From assembly GCA_017962085.1 (NCBI GenBank), contig JAGCWA010000026.1:1-37077 (forward strand): a stretch of 37,077 bases of DNA. The letters are read 5' to 3'. The notes under the pieces are model-generated. The model did not search any database and was not told where the DNA came from. It saw only the letters and a list, made by a program, of their open reading frames with translations. The stretch's first letter is position 1. The number at the start of each line of letters is the position of its first letter. Of the stretch, positions 25,983 through 34,311 are shown one piece after another. Made by a program: the position numbers and the translations under genes. The stretch comes from Paludibacteraceae bacterium (GTDB lineage Bacteria > Bacteroidota > Bacteroidia > Bacteroidales > Paludibacteraceae).

Positions 25983-26048
25983 TTCGCATAAATAGATTCA
26001 TCAACACAAAAAATATGCGAAGAACCATCAAACGGCAAAAGGGTTCTT
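25983..26048 (+). other. Two hairpins in the leader of the small membrane-protein genes
   Basis: TTCGCATA (25983-25990) pairs with TATGCGAA (26014-26021), and AAGAACC (26020-26026) pairs with GGTTCTT (26042-26048). The two stems share AA 26020-26021, so they abut or compete. TATATTCG (25979-25986) just ahead could be a -7 box with one mismatch. The remainder of 25802-26105 is A/T-rich with no gene visible. Confidence 0.35.
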
Positions 26049-26105
26049 TATCGTAAACTAAACAATATAAACAAATAAAACTCAACAACTTACAAAACAA
26101 TCGCA

Positions 26106-26456
26106 ATGATCTCTCGCGAAAATCTAATAGTAAATCTGATATTAATCGTTATCGGCCTCCTATTGTTGGCGGCCATCTACTTCGCGTCGAGGTGGAATCT
26201 CATCGCAGGCGCATTGGTGCTCGGCGTAAGCCTTTTCCTATGGCTGTTCATAACCCCTAAGAACTACAATAGCGATCCTGCGGGTGACGGCATGGAGGCG
26301 GGTTTCGACATGATTCTCAACATCATCAAGGCAATCGTGCTGCCGATCGTATTCTACATTTCCATAAAGAATAACGAGCCCGACTCTGCTCTGCGGACCG
26401 CCATGATCGTGCTTATCCTCTACTTCACCAAACGGCTCATTTGGACGAAGTTATAA
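26106..26456 (+). CDS. Small four-helix membrane protein, unknown function
   Basis: The 116-residue protein has four hydrophobic segments (about 6-27, 31-49, 68-86 and 95-107) and a hydrophilic acidic loop between helices 2 and 3 (PKNYNSDPAGDGMEAG). I recognise no domain. The next gene, 25 nt downstream, has the same size and layout, so they probably arose by duplication and are made together. No ribosome site stands out. Confidence 0.6.
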   Translation: MISRENLIVNLILIVIGLLLLAAIYFASRWNLIAGALVLGVSLFLWLFITPKNYNSDPAGDGMEAGFDMILNIIKAIVLPIVFYISIKNNEPDSALRTAMIVLILYFTKRLIWTKL

Positions 26457-26481
26457 CCCCACCATCAAATTCCCTATAGTA

Positions 26482-26823
26482 ATGTATTTTAAAGAGAAGA
26501 GCATGCTAAACATCATCCTACTGTTGGTTGTCGCTGTCAGCCTGTTCGTGGTTGGACATAGGATCGACAACCCATGGCTATCGTTCTTCTGCTCGGTAGG
26601 CTTGATCGCCGTAGTCTGGGTGACAAGCTCCAACTACCTCCCACTGGAGGAAGAGGTGGGTCCGGGCAACCCTGAGAACAGCGCCATCTTCTGGAAACTG
26701 ATACTGACCGCAATCATCCAACTACTGGCCATCTACTTCACCTCCAAGGGATTTCCCTTCTTAGGGGCCTTGATGCTGGGTTTCTGCCTCTATGGCTGGA
26801 TGGACGCCGAACCGTTGGGCTAG
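26482..26823 (+). CDS. Small four-helix membrane protein, likely relative of its neighbour
   Basis: The protein has 113 residues, or 106 if the ATG at 26503 (MLNIILLL) is used; that start puts the first helix at the N-terminus and is equally plausible. It has four hydrophobic segments, with an acidic loop between helices 2 and 3 (NYLPLEEEVGPGNPEN) matching the place of the loop in the gene upstream. No known domain. Its stop codon TAG lies at the first bases of an intergenic repeat (26821-26876), so the repeat may have set the present C-terminus. Confidence 0.6.
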   Translation: MYFKEKSMLNIILLLVVAVSLFVVGHRIDNPWLSFFCSVGLIAVVWVTSSNYLPLEEEVGPGNPENSAIFWKLILTAIIQLLAIYFTSKGFPFLGALMLGFCLYGWMDAEPLG

Positions 26824-26876
26824 ATAATGTGTTGCCCCTACGGGGCGGACATTGAACCGGATGGCCATTCAAAATT
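26821..26876. repeat. Dispersed intergenic repeat, copy 1
   Basis: The copy starts TAGATAATGTGTTGCCCC. GCCCC (26834-26838) pairs with GGGGC (26842-26846). It continues into GGCGGACA and then TTGAACCGGATGGCCATTC plus AAAATT (26852-26876). Both halves recur after the BspA-like gene: GGTAATGATATGCCC...GGGCGGACA near 31431-31459, and TTGAACCGGATGACCATTC plus AAAATT (24 of 25 identical) at 31330-31354. The first bases form the stop of the preceding gene. Confidence 0.65.
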
Positions 26877-26934
26877 CCCACGCCATCACATTTATCAACA
26901 ACCAAGCCGTAAAATAAAATTTATACACCAATAT

Positions 26935-26966
26935 TTTGCAATCATATTGGAATAATGATATATTTG
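26935..26966 (+). promoter_or_regulatory. Near-perfect Bacteroides promoter of the BspA-like gene
   Basis: TTTG (26935-26938), 20 nt, TATATTTG (26959-26966): every consensus base is matched. The expected start near 26973 leaves a leader of about 140 nt before the ATG at 27114. Confidence 0.75.
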
Positions 26967-27113
26967 TCGAGTCGATTCAATATATGGACGGATTTCGGCA
27001 ATGGGCATGTAGGTTCCAGCGGTTGCCGGGAAGGATAAAAATTCAGGGCCTGTCAAAAAACGAATGGTATGAGACATTTTTTCACAATCACATGGTTCGA
27101 TAGGAAGGATATA

Positions 27114-30100
27114 ATGACAAGAACTACAATGCGCCACCTATTCCGATGGCTAATGTGTCTTGCATTTACAATGCTACCAACATTGGCGAACGCATTTGAA
27201 ATTGGCGAGTATATCTACACGGTGACAGACTCCGTGAAACGCACTGTCTCCTTGAACACAAAACACCCAAGTTACTTGACAACAAATGTGAATATAACGG
27301 GCAATGTTAATATTCCAAGCAAAGTAGAATATGATGGGGTGGAATATACGGTCACAGCCATTGAGAATGATGCATTCTGCTATTTTAAGAGAGTGACTTC
27401 TGTTACTATTCCCAACACGGTCACTTCTATTGGAGATAATTCATTCGCCTACTGTGAAAATTTAGTTGACATCACTATACCCAACTCCGTTATTTCCATA
27501 GGGGAAAATGCTTTTGCTCATTGTACAGGTTTGTCGTCCATCACTATACCTAACTCTGTCACAACTATTGGAATCAACGCATTCTTTAATTGTTATTCAC
27601 TGACTGAGGTCAACATCCCTAACTCTGTCAAAACAATTGGAAACGGTGCATTCCAGAGATGTATGGGACTGACATCCGTCACCATTCCCAATTCTATTAC
27701 TTCTTTGGAAGGAGTGTTTATAGATTGTACGGGACTGACATCCGTCACCATTCCCAATTCCGTCACTTCTATGAATAGAACGTTTAGTGGTTGTACGGGA
27801 CTATCCTCTGTGGTCATCCCTAATTCCGTCACTTCAATGGATGAAACATTTGTAAGGTGTACGAAACTGACTAGCATTACCATTCCCAACTCCGTCACTT
27901 CTATGGATGGAACGTTTAGTGGTTGTACAGGACTGACCTCTGTGGTCATCCCTAATTCCGTCACCTCTATGAACGGAACGTTTTTTAATTGTACAGGACT
28001 GACCTCTGTGGTCATCCCTAATTCCGTCACTTCTATGAATGGAACGTTTAGTGGTTGTACGGGGCTAACATCTGCCAACATTCCTGATTCTGTAACTACT
28101 ATTAATAGCGCATTTCGTGAGTGTACGAAACTGACTAACATTACTATTCCTAGCTCTGTCACCTCTATGGAATATGCATTTTATGGTTGCTCAAGTTTGA
28201 CCTCCATCGAAATTCCTAACAACGTCACCTCTATCAAAGCCGCATTTTGTGGTTGTACCGGTTTGACCTCTGTTATTATTCCTAAATCCGTCACCTCTAT
28301 TGGAGATTTCACATTCGAAGGCTGTTCACAATTAACCTCTGTAGAAATTCCCGAATCTGTCACCTCTATTGAAAGTTCCGCATTCAATGGTTGTTCTCAA
28401 TTAGCCTCCATCGAAATTCCTGAGGCTGTTTCTCTCATCGGTTATAACGCTTTTACGAATTGCAAAAGTTTGCCCGAACTCATTATTCCCGACAGCGTTG
28501 CCACAATCAGGGATTATGCATTTTCCGGCACAGAGTGCACAGTCTATTATGGCGGAAAAGCCACAGGTAGCCCGTGGGGTGCGAAAAAACTCATTCGGGG
28601 AAGTGTTATTGACGGCGATTTTGTATATGCCGACAAGCAGAAGACAAAATTAGTTGCTTATTTAGGATCAGACTCTGTGATTACCATTCCTGACAATGTG
28701 AAAACCATTGCAGAGAAAATATTCTACAATAATACAGGACTGACATCTGTTGTCATTCCAGAATCCGTTACATCTATTGAAAAGCAGGCATTTTATGGAT
28801 GTACTGGACTAAAATCCATCGTTATTCCAGACTCTGTCTCTACAATCGGCGATGAGGCATTCTATAGTGTAAAACGCATCTACTACGGAGGCGCAGCGAC
28901 AAGAAGTCCTTGGGGGGCGAACTTTCATGTACGAGGTTCTGTTTTCTGTGGAGATTTCGTGTATGCCGATGAACAAAAAACAAAATTAGTCTTTTACAAT
29001 GGAACTGATAGTGTAGTCACTATTCCAGATCACGTGAGAATCATAGGAGAGCGTGCGTTTATTGGTAATATAGGAATAACATCTGTCTCTATTCCTGATT
29101 CTGTCACTACCATAGAAACAAGTGCATTTTATGGATGCGAGAATTTAACATCTGTCAACATGCCAAGTGCCCTTACTACTATAGGAGACTATGCTTTTGA
29201 AACATGCCAAAACTGCAGAACTTTTTCGGACATCATCCTTCCTAACTCTGTCACTTCGATTGGCAGAAGCGCATTCTCTAGAGTGGAAAGACTCTATTAT
29301 GCGGGAACTGCCACAGGAAGTTCATGGGGAGCGGAATGGCATATTCGTGGAAATGTTTTCGATGGAGACTTTGTTTATGCTGACGAACAAAAAACGATAC
29401 TAGCCGGATATATTGGATCGGATTCCATTGTCGATATCCCTAATCAAGTGAAAACAATTGGGATTGGGGCATTTCTGCAGAATCAAAAGTTATACTCTGT
29501 CAACATGTCAAATTCGGTTGTTTCCATAGAAGAAGAAGCATTTAGGGAATGTCCCAAACTGACTTACATCACATTGTCTGATTCTATAACATCAATCGGA
29601 ACATACGCATTCTTCAACAATAAAAAACTAACATCTGTTACTATCCCAGAATCTGTCACTACCATAGAAACATGTGCATTTGACAATTGCAAAGGACTCT
29701 CTTCTGTTATAGTGCCGAATTCTCTAGCATCTATTGGATCCTCTGCATTCCTTAATATAGATACTATCTATTTTGCAGGGAATTCCCCTGGTAGTCCGTG
29801 GGGGGCGAAAAAATGGGTTCGGGGATCTGTTTTCGATGGTGATTTCGTCTATTCCGATGAACAAAAGGAAAATTTAGTCTTCTACAGAGGAAATGATTCA
29901 GTTGTAATTATCTCCGACCAAGTGAAAGTCATCGGTGAATATGCTTTCTATAACAATAAAAAACTAAGCAATGTCATTTTCCCGGATTCTCTCACTTCCA
30001 TCAAAAACTATGCGTTTGATAATTGTGTACTTCTGTCTTCCGTCTCCGTCCCAAATGACGTCAATACCATCGGTACTTATGCATTTCGTGGTACGGACAC

Positions 30101-31256
30101 CCTCTATTATGGAGGAAGCTCCACAGGTAGCCCATGGGGTGCGAGACGATATGTAAATCCGAACTTCCTGAAGCAGGACGGCGATGGCTTCTACCTCATC
30201 CACAACGGAGCGGAACTGGCACAATTCCGTGATATGGTGAACGAAGGAGCAGTAGCCATCAACGGACGTCTGGCGAACGACATCGACCTCAGCCAAGAAT
30301 GCAAGGATAGCGTTTGGATTCCTATCGGAGTTTATAAAAACAGAGGAGATTATATAGCTTTCGAAGGAGTTTTCGATGGTGCCGGGCATGCGATCGAGCA
30401 TTTATATGACATAACAGATTCACCAGAAGAATGGGTGTCCACCCATTGGCATAGAGGATTGTTCGGGAATACAAAAAATGCCACCATACAGAATGTCGTG
30501 GTGAAGAATTCCCGTATCACTGGTTTCTGCGTTTCCGCCATTGTGGCCTCGGCCGAGAATACAACCATCCTGAACTGCGGAAGTGAAGCGGAACTGTATG
30601 GCTATTCCGATTATGGGGCGGCATCAATGTGCGCAATATCAGAGGGCTGTAGAATATTGAACTGCTACAACATTGGAGATGTAAAATGCGAATACAATGC
30701 AATGGGATTTACTAGTGGAGAAGAGATAATAAACTGCTATACGTCCTGTGTAGTTCTCTCTGAAGGCGGAAGCTATAGTAGATTCGGAGACGGCAGGGTT
30801 GTTTATCGTTGTTTCGCAGATACTGTGTTGTCGTCTGGAAAATATAACTATGAAAATAAGCTGGTTACTATGACCTCGACGGACTACATCAAGTCGGACG
30901 CCTTCCTGGCGGACATGAACGCTTGGGTGGACTCCATGAACGCCGCACAGTCTGAGATCGTCTTCGCCCGTTGGGTGCGCGACGAAGTGGACGGATACCC
31001 TAAACTACAACCTACCCACACGTCGGTCAGCCTTCCAGACGTGCGCCGCACCACACCTGACGGAATCTCCGTCTATGCGGTAGACGGAACCATTTACATC
31101 CGCTCGGCACACGCAGGGAAAGCCACCCTTTACGACATCCACGGCAAGGCGGTCGCAAGCGTCGCCTATGCGGAGGGCATCACCTCAGTGGACGGTCTAC
31201 AGAAAGGGGTGTACATTTTGTGCGGGGCTAAGCTGATCGTACGTAGGGGCAAATGA
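27114..31256 (+). CDS. Large secreted BspA-like leucine-rich repeat protein
   Basis: I place the start at 27114 because AGGAAGG (27102-27108) lies 5 nt before it; the frame is open from 27069. The product has 1380 residues with a signal peptide cleaved after ANA (about 27). Residues about 60-1010 are LRR_5/TpLRR repeats (C-x-x-L-x-x-[IV]-x-IP-x-SV-x-x-I-x-x-x-AF), mostly 23 residues. A block around 27712-28250 uses 22-residue units ending in TF (TSMNGTFSG). Five spacer modules (YYGG..TGSPWGA..RGSV..GDFVY.DEQKT) divide the array near residues 475, 585, 725, 885 and 995. A GLUG-like beta-helix region (about 1015-1290; ELAQFRDMVNEGA, ANDIDLSQ, GVFDGAGHAIEHLYD) and a T9SS-like tail (about 1310-1380) follow. 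BspA relatives bind host matrix or other bacteria; the ligand here is unknown. Confidence 0.85.
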   Translation: MTRTTMRHLFRWLMCLAFTMLPTLANAFEIGEYIYTVTDSVKRTVSLNTKHPSYLTTNVNITGNVNIPSKVEYDGVEYTVTAIENDAFCYFKRVTSVTIPNTVTSIGDNSFAYCENLVDITIPNSVISIGENAFAHCTGLSSITIPNSVTTIGINAFFNCYSLTEVNIPNSVKTIGNGAFQRCMGLTSVTIPNSITSLEGVFIDCTGLTSVTIPNSVTSMNRTFSGCTGLSSVVIPNSVTSMDETFVRCTKLTSITIPNSVTSMDGTFSGCTGLTSVVIPNSVTSMNGTFFNCTGLTSVVIPNSVTSMNGTFSGCTGLTSANIPDSVTTINSAFRECTKLTNITIPSSVTSMEYAFYGCSSLTSIEIPNNVTSIKAAFCGCTGLTSVIIPKSVTSIGDFTFEGCSQLTSVEIPESVTSIESSAFNGCSQLASIEIPEAVSLIGYNAFTNCKSLPELIIPDSVATIRDYAFSGTECTVYYGGKATGSPWGAKKLIRGSVIDGDFVYADKQKTKLVAYLGSDSVITIPDNVKTIAEKIFYNNTGLTSVVIPESVTSIEKQAFYGCTGLKSIVIPDSVSTIGDEAFYSVKRIYYGGAATRSPWGANFHVRGSVFCGDFVYADEQKTKLVFYNGTDSVVTIPDHVRIIGERAFIGNIGITSVSIPDSVTTIETSAFYGCENLTSVNMPSALTTIGDYAFETCQNCRTFSDIILPNSVTSIGRSAFSRVERLYYAGTATGSSWGAEWHIRGNVFDGDFVYADEQKTILAGYIGSDSIVDIPNQVKTIGIGAFLQNQKLYSVNMSNSVVSIEEEAFRECPKLTYITLSDSITSIGTYAFFNNKKLTSVTIPESVTTIETCAFDNCKGLSSVIVPNSLASIGSSAFLNIDTIYFAGNSPGSPWGAKKWVRGSVFDGDFVYSDEQKENLVFYRGNDSVVIISDQVKVIGEYAFYNNKKLSNVIFPDSLTSIKNYAFDNCVLLSSVSVPNDVNTIGTYAFRGTDTLYYGGSSTGSPWGARRYVNPNFLKQDGDGFYLIHNGAELAQFRDMVNEGAVAINGRLANDIDLSQECKDSVWIPIGVYKNRGDYIAFEGVFDGAGHAIEHLYDITDSPEEWVSTHWHRGLFGNTKNATIQNVVVKNSRITGFCVSAIVASAENTTILNCGSEAELYGYSDYGAASMCAISEGCRILNCYNIGDVKCEYNAMGFTSGEEIINCYTSCVVLSEGGSYSRFGDGRVVYRCFADTVLSSGKYNYENKLVTMTSTDYIKSDAFLADMNAWVDSMNAAQSEIVFARWVRDEVDGYPKLQPTHTSVSLPDVRRTTPDGISVYAVDGTIYIRSAHAGKATLYDIHGKAVASVAYAEGITSVDGLQKGVYILCGAKLIVRRGK

Positions 31257-31354
31257 TGAACCGGACGGAAATTCATAAATTCCATAGACGCACGGCCGTT
31301 GTAGAGACGCATAATCATGCGTCTCTACGTTGAACCGGATGACCATTCAAAATT
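31254..31354. repeat. Palindromic repeat cluster after the BspA-like gene
   Basis: TGAACCGGACGGAAATTC (31257-31274) is a diverged copy of the sequence at 31330-31354. Between them lie the 8-bp palindrome ACGGCCGT (31292-31299) and a perfect hairpin: GTAGAGACGCAT (31301-31312) with ATGCGTCTCTAC (31317-31328), loop AATC. The hairpin has no T-run, so it is not a standard terminator, though it could protect the mRNA 3' end. No gene is seen in 31257-31739. Confidence 0.7.
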
Positions 31355-31373
31355 TATAATTCATAATTATCAT

Positions 31374-31455
31374 GCCCCTTCAGGGCGTATTTAACCTCCT
31401 CACATTTTCCCCAGGGCGTTGCCCTGGGCTAGGTAATGATATGCCCTTCCAGGGC
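31374..31455. repeat. Series of GCCC..GGGC hairpin units
   Basis: Three GC-rich hairpins follow each other: GCCC/GGGC at 31374-31386, CCCAGGGC/GCCCTGGG at 31410-31428 (perfect 8 bp, loop GTT) and GCCCT/AGGGC at 31443-31455. They share GGTAATGATATGCCC and GGGCGGACA with the repeat at 26821, so they belong to one small family resembling REP-type palindromes. Confidence 0.65.
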
Positions 31456-31599
31456 GGACAATTAACAACCCGCCTCAATATCCGCACGGACAACGGGACG
31501 CCGCACAAAACGAATGATCCACACGCCCCAAAAATTCTTTAATGGAATGCCCTTCCAGGGCGGACAATTAACAACCCGCCTCAATATCCGTACGGACAA
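31441..31599. repeat. 53-bp direct repeat, two copies
   Basis: The sequence from ATGCCCTTCCAGGGCGGACA to ACGGACAA occurs at 31441-31493 and again at 31547-31599 with a single C/T difference. The copies start 106 bp apart. Each begins with a GCCCT/AGGGC hairpin. Such identity in non-coding DNA suggests recent duplication or ongoing conversion. Confidence 0.8.
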
Positions 31600-31622
31600 T
31601 GGATGCACATTCGTTGGCGGTG

Positions 31623-31644
31623 GAGACAATGTGCACATCGTCTC
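31623..31644. repeat. Interrupted palindrome related to the GAGAC family
   Basis: GAGAC (31623-31627) pairs with GTCTC (31640-31644), enclosing ATGTGCACAT (31629-31638), itself a perfect palindrome, with a single A-C mismatch between. The outer GAGAC/GTCTCTAC arms match those of the hairpin at 31301-31328, so it is probably another member of the same repeat type. Confidence 0.55.
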
Positions 31645-31711
31645 TACGTTGGAACAACACAAAAAACGAATAATCATACCCCCCATTAATATCTATCACA
31701 CAAAAAAAAAT

Positions 31712-31719
31712 TATATTTG
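31712..31719 (+). promoter_or_regulatory. -7 box of paralogue 2, shared with paralogue 3
   Basis: TATATTTG is a perfect -7 box 20 nt before the ATG; no good -33 is visible. From ATTTG onward the next 22 bp (to AATGAATATA) are identical to the leader at 34285-34310, so promoter and gene start were copied together. Confidence 0.5.
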
Positions 31720-31739
31720 TATAACCAACAAATGAATAT

Positions 31740-34241
31740 ATGCTCAAAAAACACCTCACCCTTCTGCTATTCCTGTGCGTCGCCAGCGCCCTCCACGCCG
31801 CCAACTACCTCACCTTCACGGCGGAGGCGGATAGCTCGTCGTTCGGCATCACTAACAAATACGGGAACAACCCCGACATACAATACTCCCTGAACGGAGG
31901 GAAAACATGGACAAAACTCCCGGCTGACACGCTCATCCCCCTCCGCAAAGGAGACAAGGCTTTGCTGAAGGGAAACAATCCGCAAGGCATCTCATCCATG
32001 GAAGAATATAAGGAGAGGAAAAAAGGTAGGTGGAGGACTATATGGAAATACACCGCATTCAACATGACCGGCCGCATCGCCGCCAGCGGTAGCGTGATGA
32101 GCCTCATCGATGGTGTGGGGAAATGCAAGAAGGTACCGAATTCGAATTGCTTCTTGTTTATGTTCCTCAACTGCGTCAGCCTGACGAAAGCCCCGCAACT
32201 GACAGCCACGCAATTAGCAAAAGATTGCTATTGCGGTATGTTCGCCAAGTGTTCCAATCTTACAGAAGCGCCTGAATTACCCGCAAAATCATTAAGGTCA
32301 AGTTGTTACGCAAGAATGTTCGAAGAATGCACCAGCCTAACGAAAGCGCCTAAGCTACCCGCCAAGCAATTGTTCTTCAACTGCTATCACAGCATGTTCA
32401 GAGGGTGCACCAGCCTGAAGGAAGCGCCCAAACTACCCGCCACGAAACTGGCATATGCTTGCTATAGCTACATGTATGAAAATTGCACCAGTCTGAGCCA
32501 AGTCCCCGATCTACACGCCACGGAACTGGCATATGCTTGCTATGACCATATGTTCGCAGGGTGCACCGGCCTAACGAAAGCGCCTAAACTACCCGCCACG
32601 AAACTGGCATATGCTTGCTATGACCATATGTTCGCAGGGTGCACCGGCCTCACACAAGCACCTGTGCTCCCCGCCACCACACTGACCGCAAGATGCTACT
32701 CGTATATGTTTTATGGTTGCACTGGCTTGACGCAAGCGACAGAACTGCCCGCCACGGAATTAGCCAATTCTTGTTACGCATGGATGTTCGCAAAATGCAC
32801 CAGTCTCACGCAAACGCCGCAACTACTGGCAAGACAATTAGCAAACGACTGTTACGAGGGGATGTTTTCGGGCTGCACTAGCCTTACACAGGCACCGGAA
32901 CTGCCCACCACGGAATTAGCCAAATCTTGTTACGCATGGATGTTCGCAGAATGCACCAACCTCACGCAAACGCCGCAACTACTGGCAAGACAATTGGCAA
33001 ACGGCTGTTACGAGGGGATGTTTTCGGGCTGCACTAGCCTTACACAGGCGCCACAACTATCCGCCACACGATTAGAAGAAGGATGCTACCGATATATACT
33101 CGCAAGATGCACCAGCCTTACACAGGCACCGGAATTGCCCGCCCAAAAATTAGCCCCCGCATGTTACAAAGGAATGTTCAGCGGTTGCACCAACCTTACA
33201 CAGGCACCGGAACTGCCCACCACGGAATTAGCGAAAAGTTGCTACGAGAAAATGTTCAGCGGTTGCACCAACCTCTCACAGGCACCGGAATTGCCAGCCA
33301 CAGAATTGGCAGATGAATGTTATTCTAGCATGTTTGAAGGATGCTCAAGTCTGACGCAAACGCCACAATTATCCGCCTCAGAATTAAAATTTTACTGCTA
33401 CAAAGGAATGTTCAGGAAATGCACCAGCCTGACAAAGGCACCAGTTTTGCCTGCCACGAAATTAGCTTGGTCCTGCTACGAGGAAATGTTCGATAGTTGT
33501 ACCAGTCTAGTCCAAGCACCCGAACTGCCCGCCACAGAATTAGCCAGACGTTGCTACGAAAAGATGTTCAGCAAATGCACCGGTCTGACAAAAGCGCCAC
33601 AATTGCCCGCCACGAACCTGAAGTATCGTTGCTATGCTGGAATGTTCGATAGTTGTACCAGTCTAGTCCAAGCGTCCGAGCTACCCGCCACAAAAATGGA
33701 GGAGGAATGTTACCTGAGAATGTTCAGCAAATGCGCCAGCCTGACGAAAGCACCCGAGCTGCCCGCCACAAAAATGGAGGAGGAATGTTACCTGAGAATG
33801 TTCAGCCAATGCGCCAGCCTGACGAAAGCACCCGAGCTGCCCGCCACAGAATTAGCCAGACGTTGCTACGAAGAGATGTTCAGCAAATGCACCGGCCTGA
33901 CAAAAGCGCCCCTATTGCCCGCCACAAAATTGGTCTGGGAATGCTACGCACAGATGTTCTCCGGTTGTACCCAACTGACGAAAGCGCCCGAGCTACCCGC
34001 CAAGCAATTAGCCAAAGGATCCTACAAGGAGATGTTCAAGGGTTGCACCCAACTCTCCGAGATCAAGGTCGGATTCTCAGGCTGGGGAGAGATAAATGAA
34101 TACAATAGAGACTCATACTGGGACACAGACCATTGGCTCGACGGCGTCGCCCCTTCCGGCACCTTCATCTGCCCGAAAGAATTACCGGAGGAATTCGGGG
34201 AGAATAGGATACCGGGAGAATGGAGGGTAATTAAGAATTAA
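31740..34241 (+). CDS. Secreted CY/MF-repeat protein (24 repeats), paralogue 2
   Basis: This 833-residue protein has a classical signal peptide (MLKKHLTLLLFLCVASALHA, then ANYLT). The family N-terminal domain (about 21-135; LTFTAEADSSSFG, YSLNGGKTW, GDKALLKGNNPQG, GRIAASGSVMSLIDG) leads into 24 repeats of 26 residues. The cap SEIKVGFSGWG, WLDGVAPSGTFICPK closes the protein. Nearly every repeat has Cys at positions 1 and 19; repeat 24 has SY in place of CY. The protein thus carries about 50 cysteines, which would line up in two ladders along a solenoid. Repeats 8-11 include a duplication of a two-repeat (156-bp) block, and repeats 20-21 are a one-repeat (78-bp) duplication. No T9SS tail or lipobox is present. 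The function is unknown. Confidence 0.82.
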   Translation: MLKKHLTLLLFLCVASALHAANYLTFTAEADSSSFGITNKYGNNPDIQYSLNGGKTWTKLPADTLIPLRKGDKALLKGNNPQGISSMEEYKERKKGRWRTIWKYTAFNMTGRIAASGSVMSLIDGVGKCKKVPNSNCFLFMFLNCVSLTKAPQLTATQLAKDCYCGMFAKCSNLTEAPELPAKSLRSSCYARMFEECTSLTKAPKLPAKQLFFNCYHSMFRGCTSLKEAPKLPATKLAYACYSYMYENCTSLSQVPDLHATELAYACYDHMFAGCTGLTKAPKLPATKLAYACYDHMFAGCTGLTQAPVLPATTLTARCYSYMFYGCTGLTQATELPATELANSCYAWMFAKCTSLTQTPQLLARQLANDCYEGMFSGCTSLTQAPELPTTELAKSCYAWMFAECTNLTQTPQLLARQLANGCYEGMFSGCTSLTQAPQLSATRLEEGCYRYILARCTSLTQAPELPAQKLAPACYKGMFSGCTNLTQAPELPTTELAKSCYEKMFSGCTNLSQAPELPATELADECYSSMFEGCSSLTQTPQLSASELKFYCYKGMFRKCTSLTKAPVLPATKLAWSCYEEMFDSCTSLVQAPELPATELARRCYEKMFSKCTGLTKAPQLPATNLKYRCYAGMFDSCTSLVQASELPATKMEEECYLRMFSKCASLTKAPELPATKMEEECYLRMFSQCASLTKAPELPATELARRCYEEMFSKCTGLTKAPLLPATKLVWECYAQMFSGCTQLTKAPELPAKQLAKGSYKEMFKGCTQLSEIKVGFSGWGEINEYNRDSYWDTDHWLDGVAPSGTFICPKELPEEFGENRIPGEWRVIKN
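32771..33048 (+). repeat. 156-bp higher-order tandem repeat inside paralogue 2
   Basis: The stretch 32771-32892 recurs nearly unchanged at 32927-33048, exactly 156 bp (two 78-bp units) away. The encoded pair is ...SCYAWMFA.C then LLARQLAN.CYEGMFSG, found only in these two copies. It shows that the array grows by two-unit blocks. Confidence 0.8.
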
Positions 34242-34279
34242 GAAACGTTAGTTCGACGTAGTCAATTAAGAATTAAGAA
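34229..34279. repeat. Short direct repeat between paralogues 2 and 3
   Basis: AATTAAGAATTAAGAA occurs at 34229-34244 and 34264-34279, 35 bp apart. The first copy contains the last codons and TAA of paralogue 2. It may be a slippage product or the scar of the gene duplication. Confidence 0.5.
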
Positions 34280-34281
34280 TT

Positions 34282-34289
34282 TTGATTTG
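34282..34289 (+). promoter_or_regulatory. -7-like box of paralogue 3
   Basis: TTGATTTG has one mismatch to TAnnTTTG and sits at the place of the perfect TATATTTG of paralogue 2, 22 nt before the ATG. The -33 is not recognisable, so this copy may be weaker or be read from the gene upstream. Confidence 0.35.
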
Positions 34290-34311
34290 TATAACCAACA
34301 AATGAATATAT

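Noticed and set aside
27593-28162. Minus-strand 189-codon repetitive frame inside the BspA-like gene
   Set aside because: The LRR DNA repeats keep the opposite frame open by chance; the plus-strand protein explains the pattern.
31301-31328. Perfect hairpin as terminator of the BspA-like gene
   Set aside because: It lacks a T-run on either side and resembles a dispersed palindromic repeat.
31732-31742. TA dinucleotide difference before the starts of paralogues 2 and 3 (31732-31742 and 34302-34314) as a phase-variation switch
   Set aside because: Only two or three TA units, and the upstream ATG is out of frame in both copies, so slippage would hardly switch expression.
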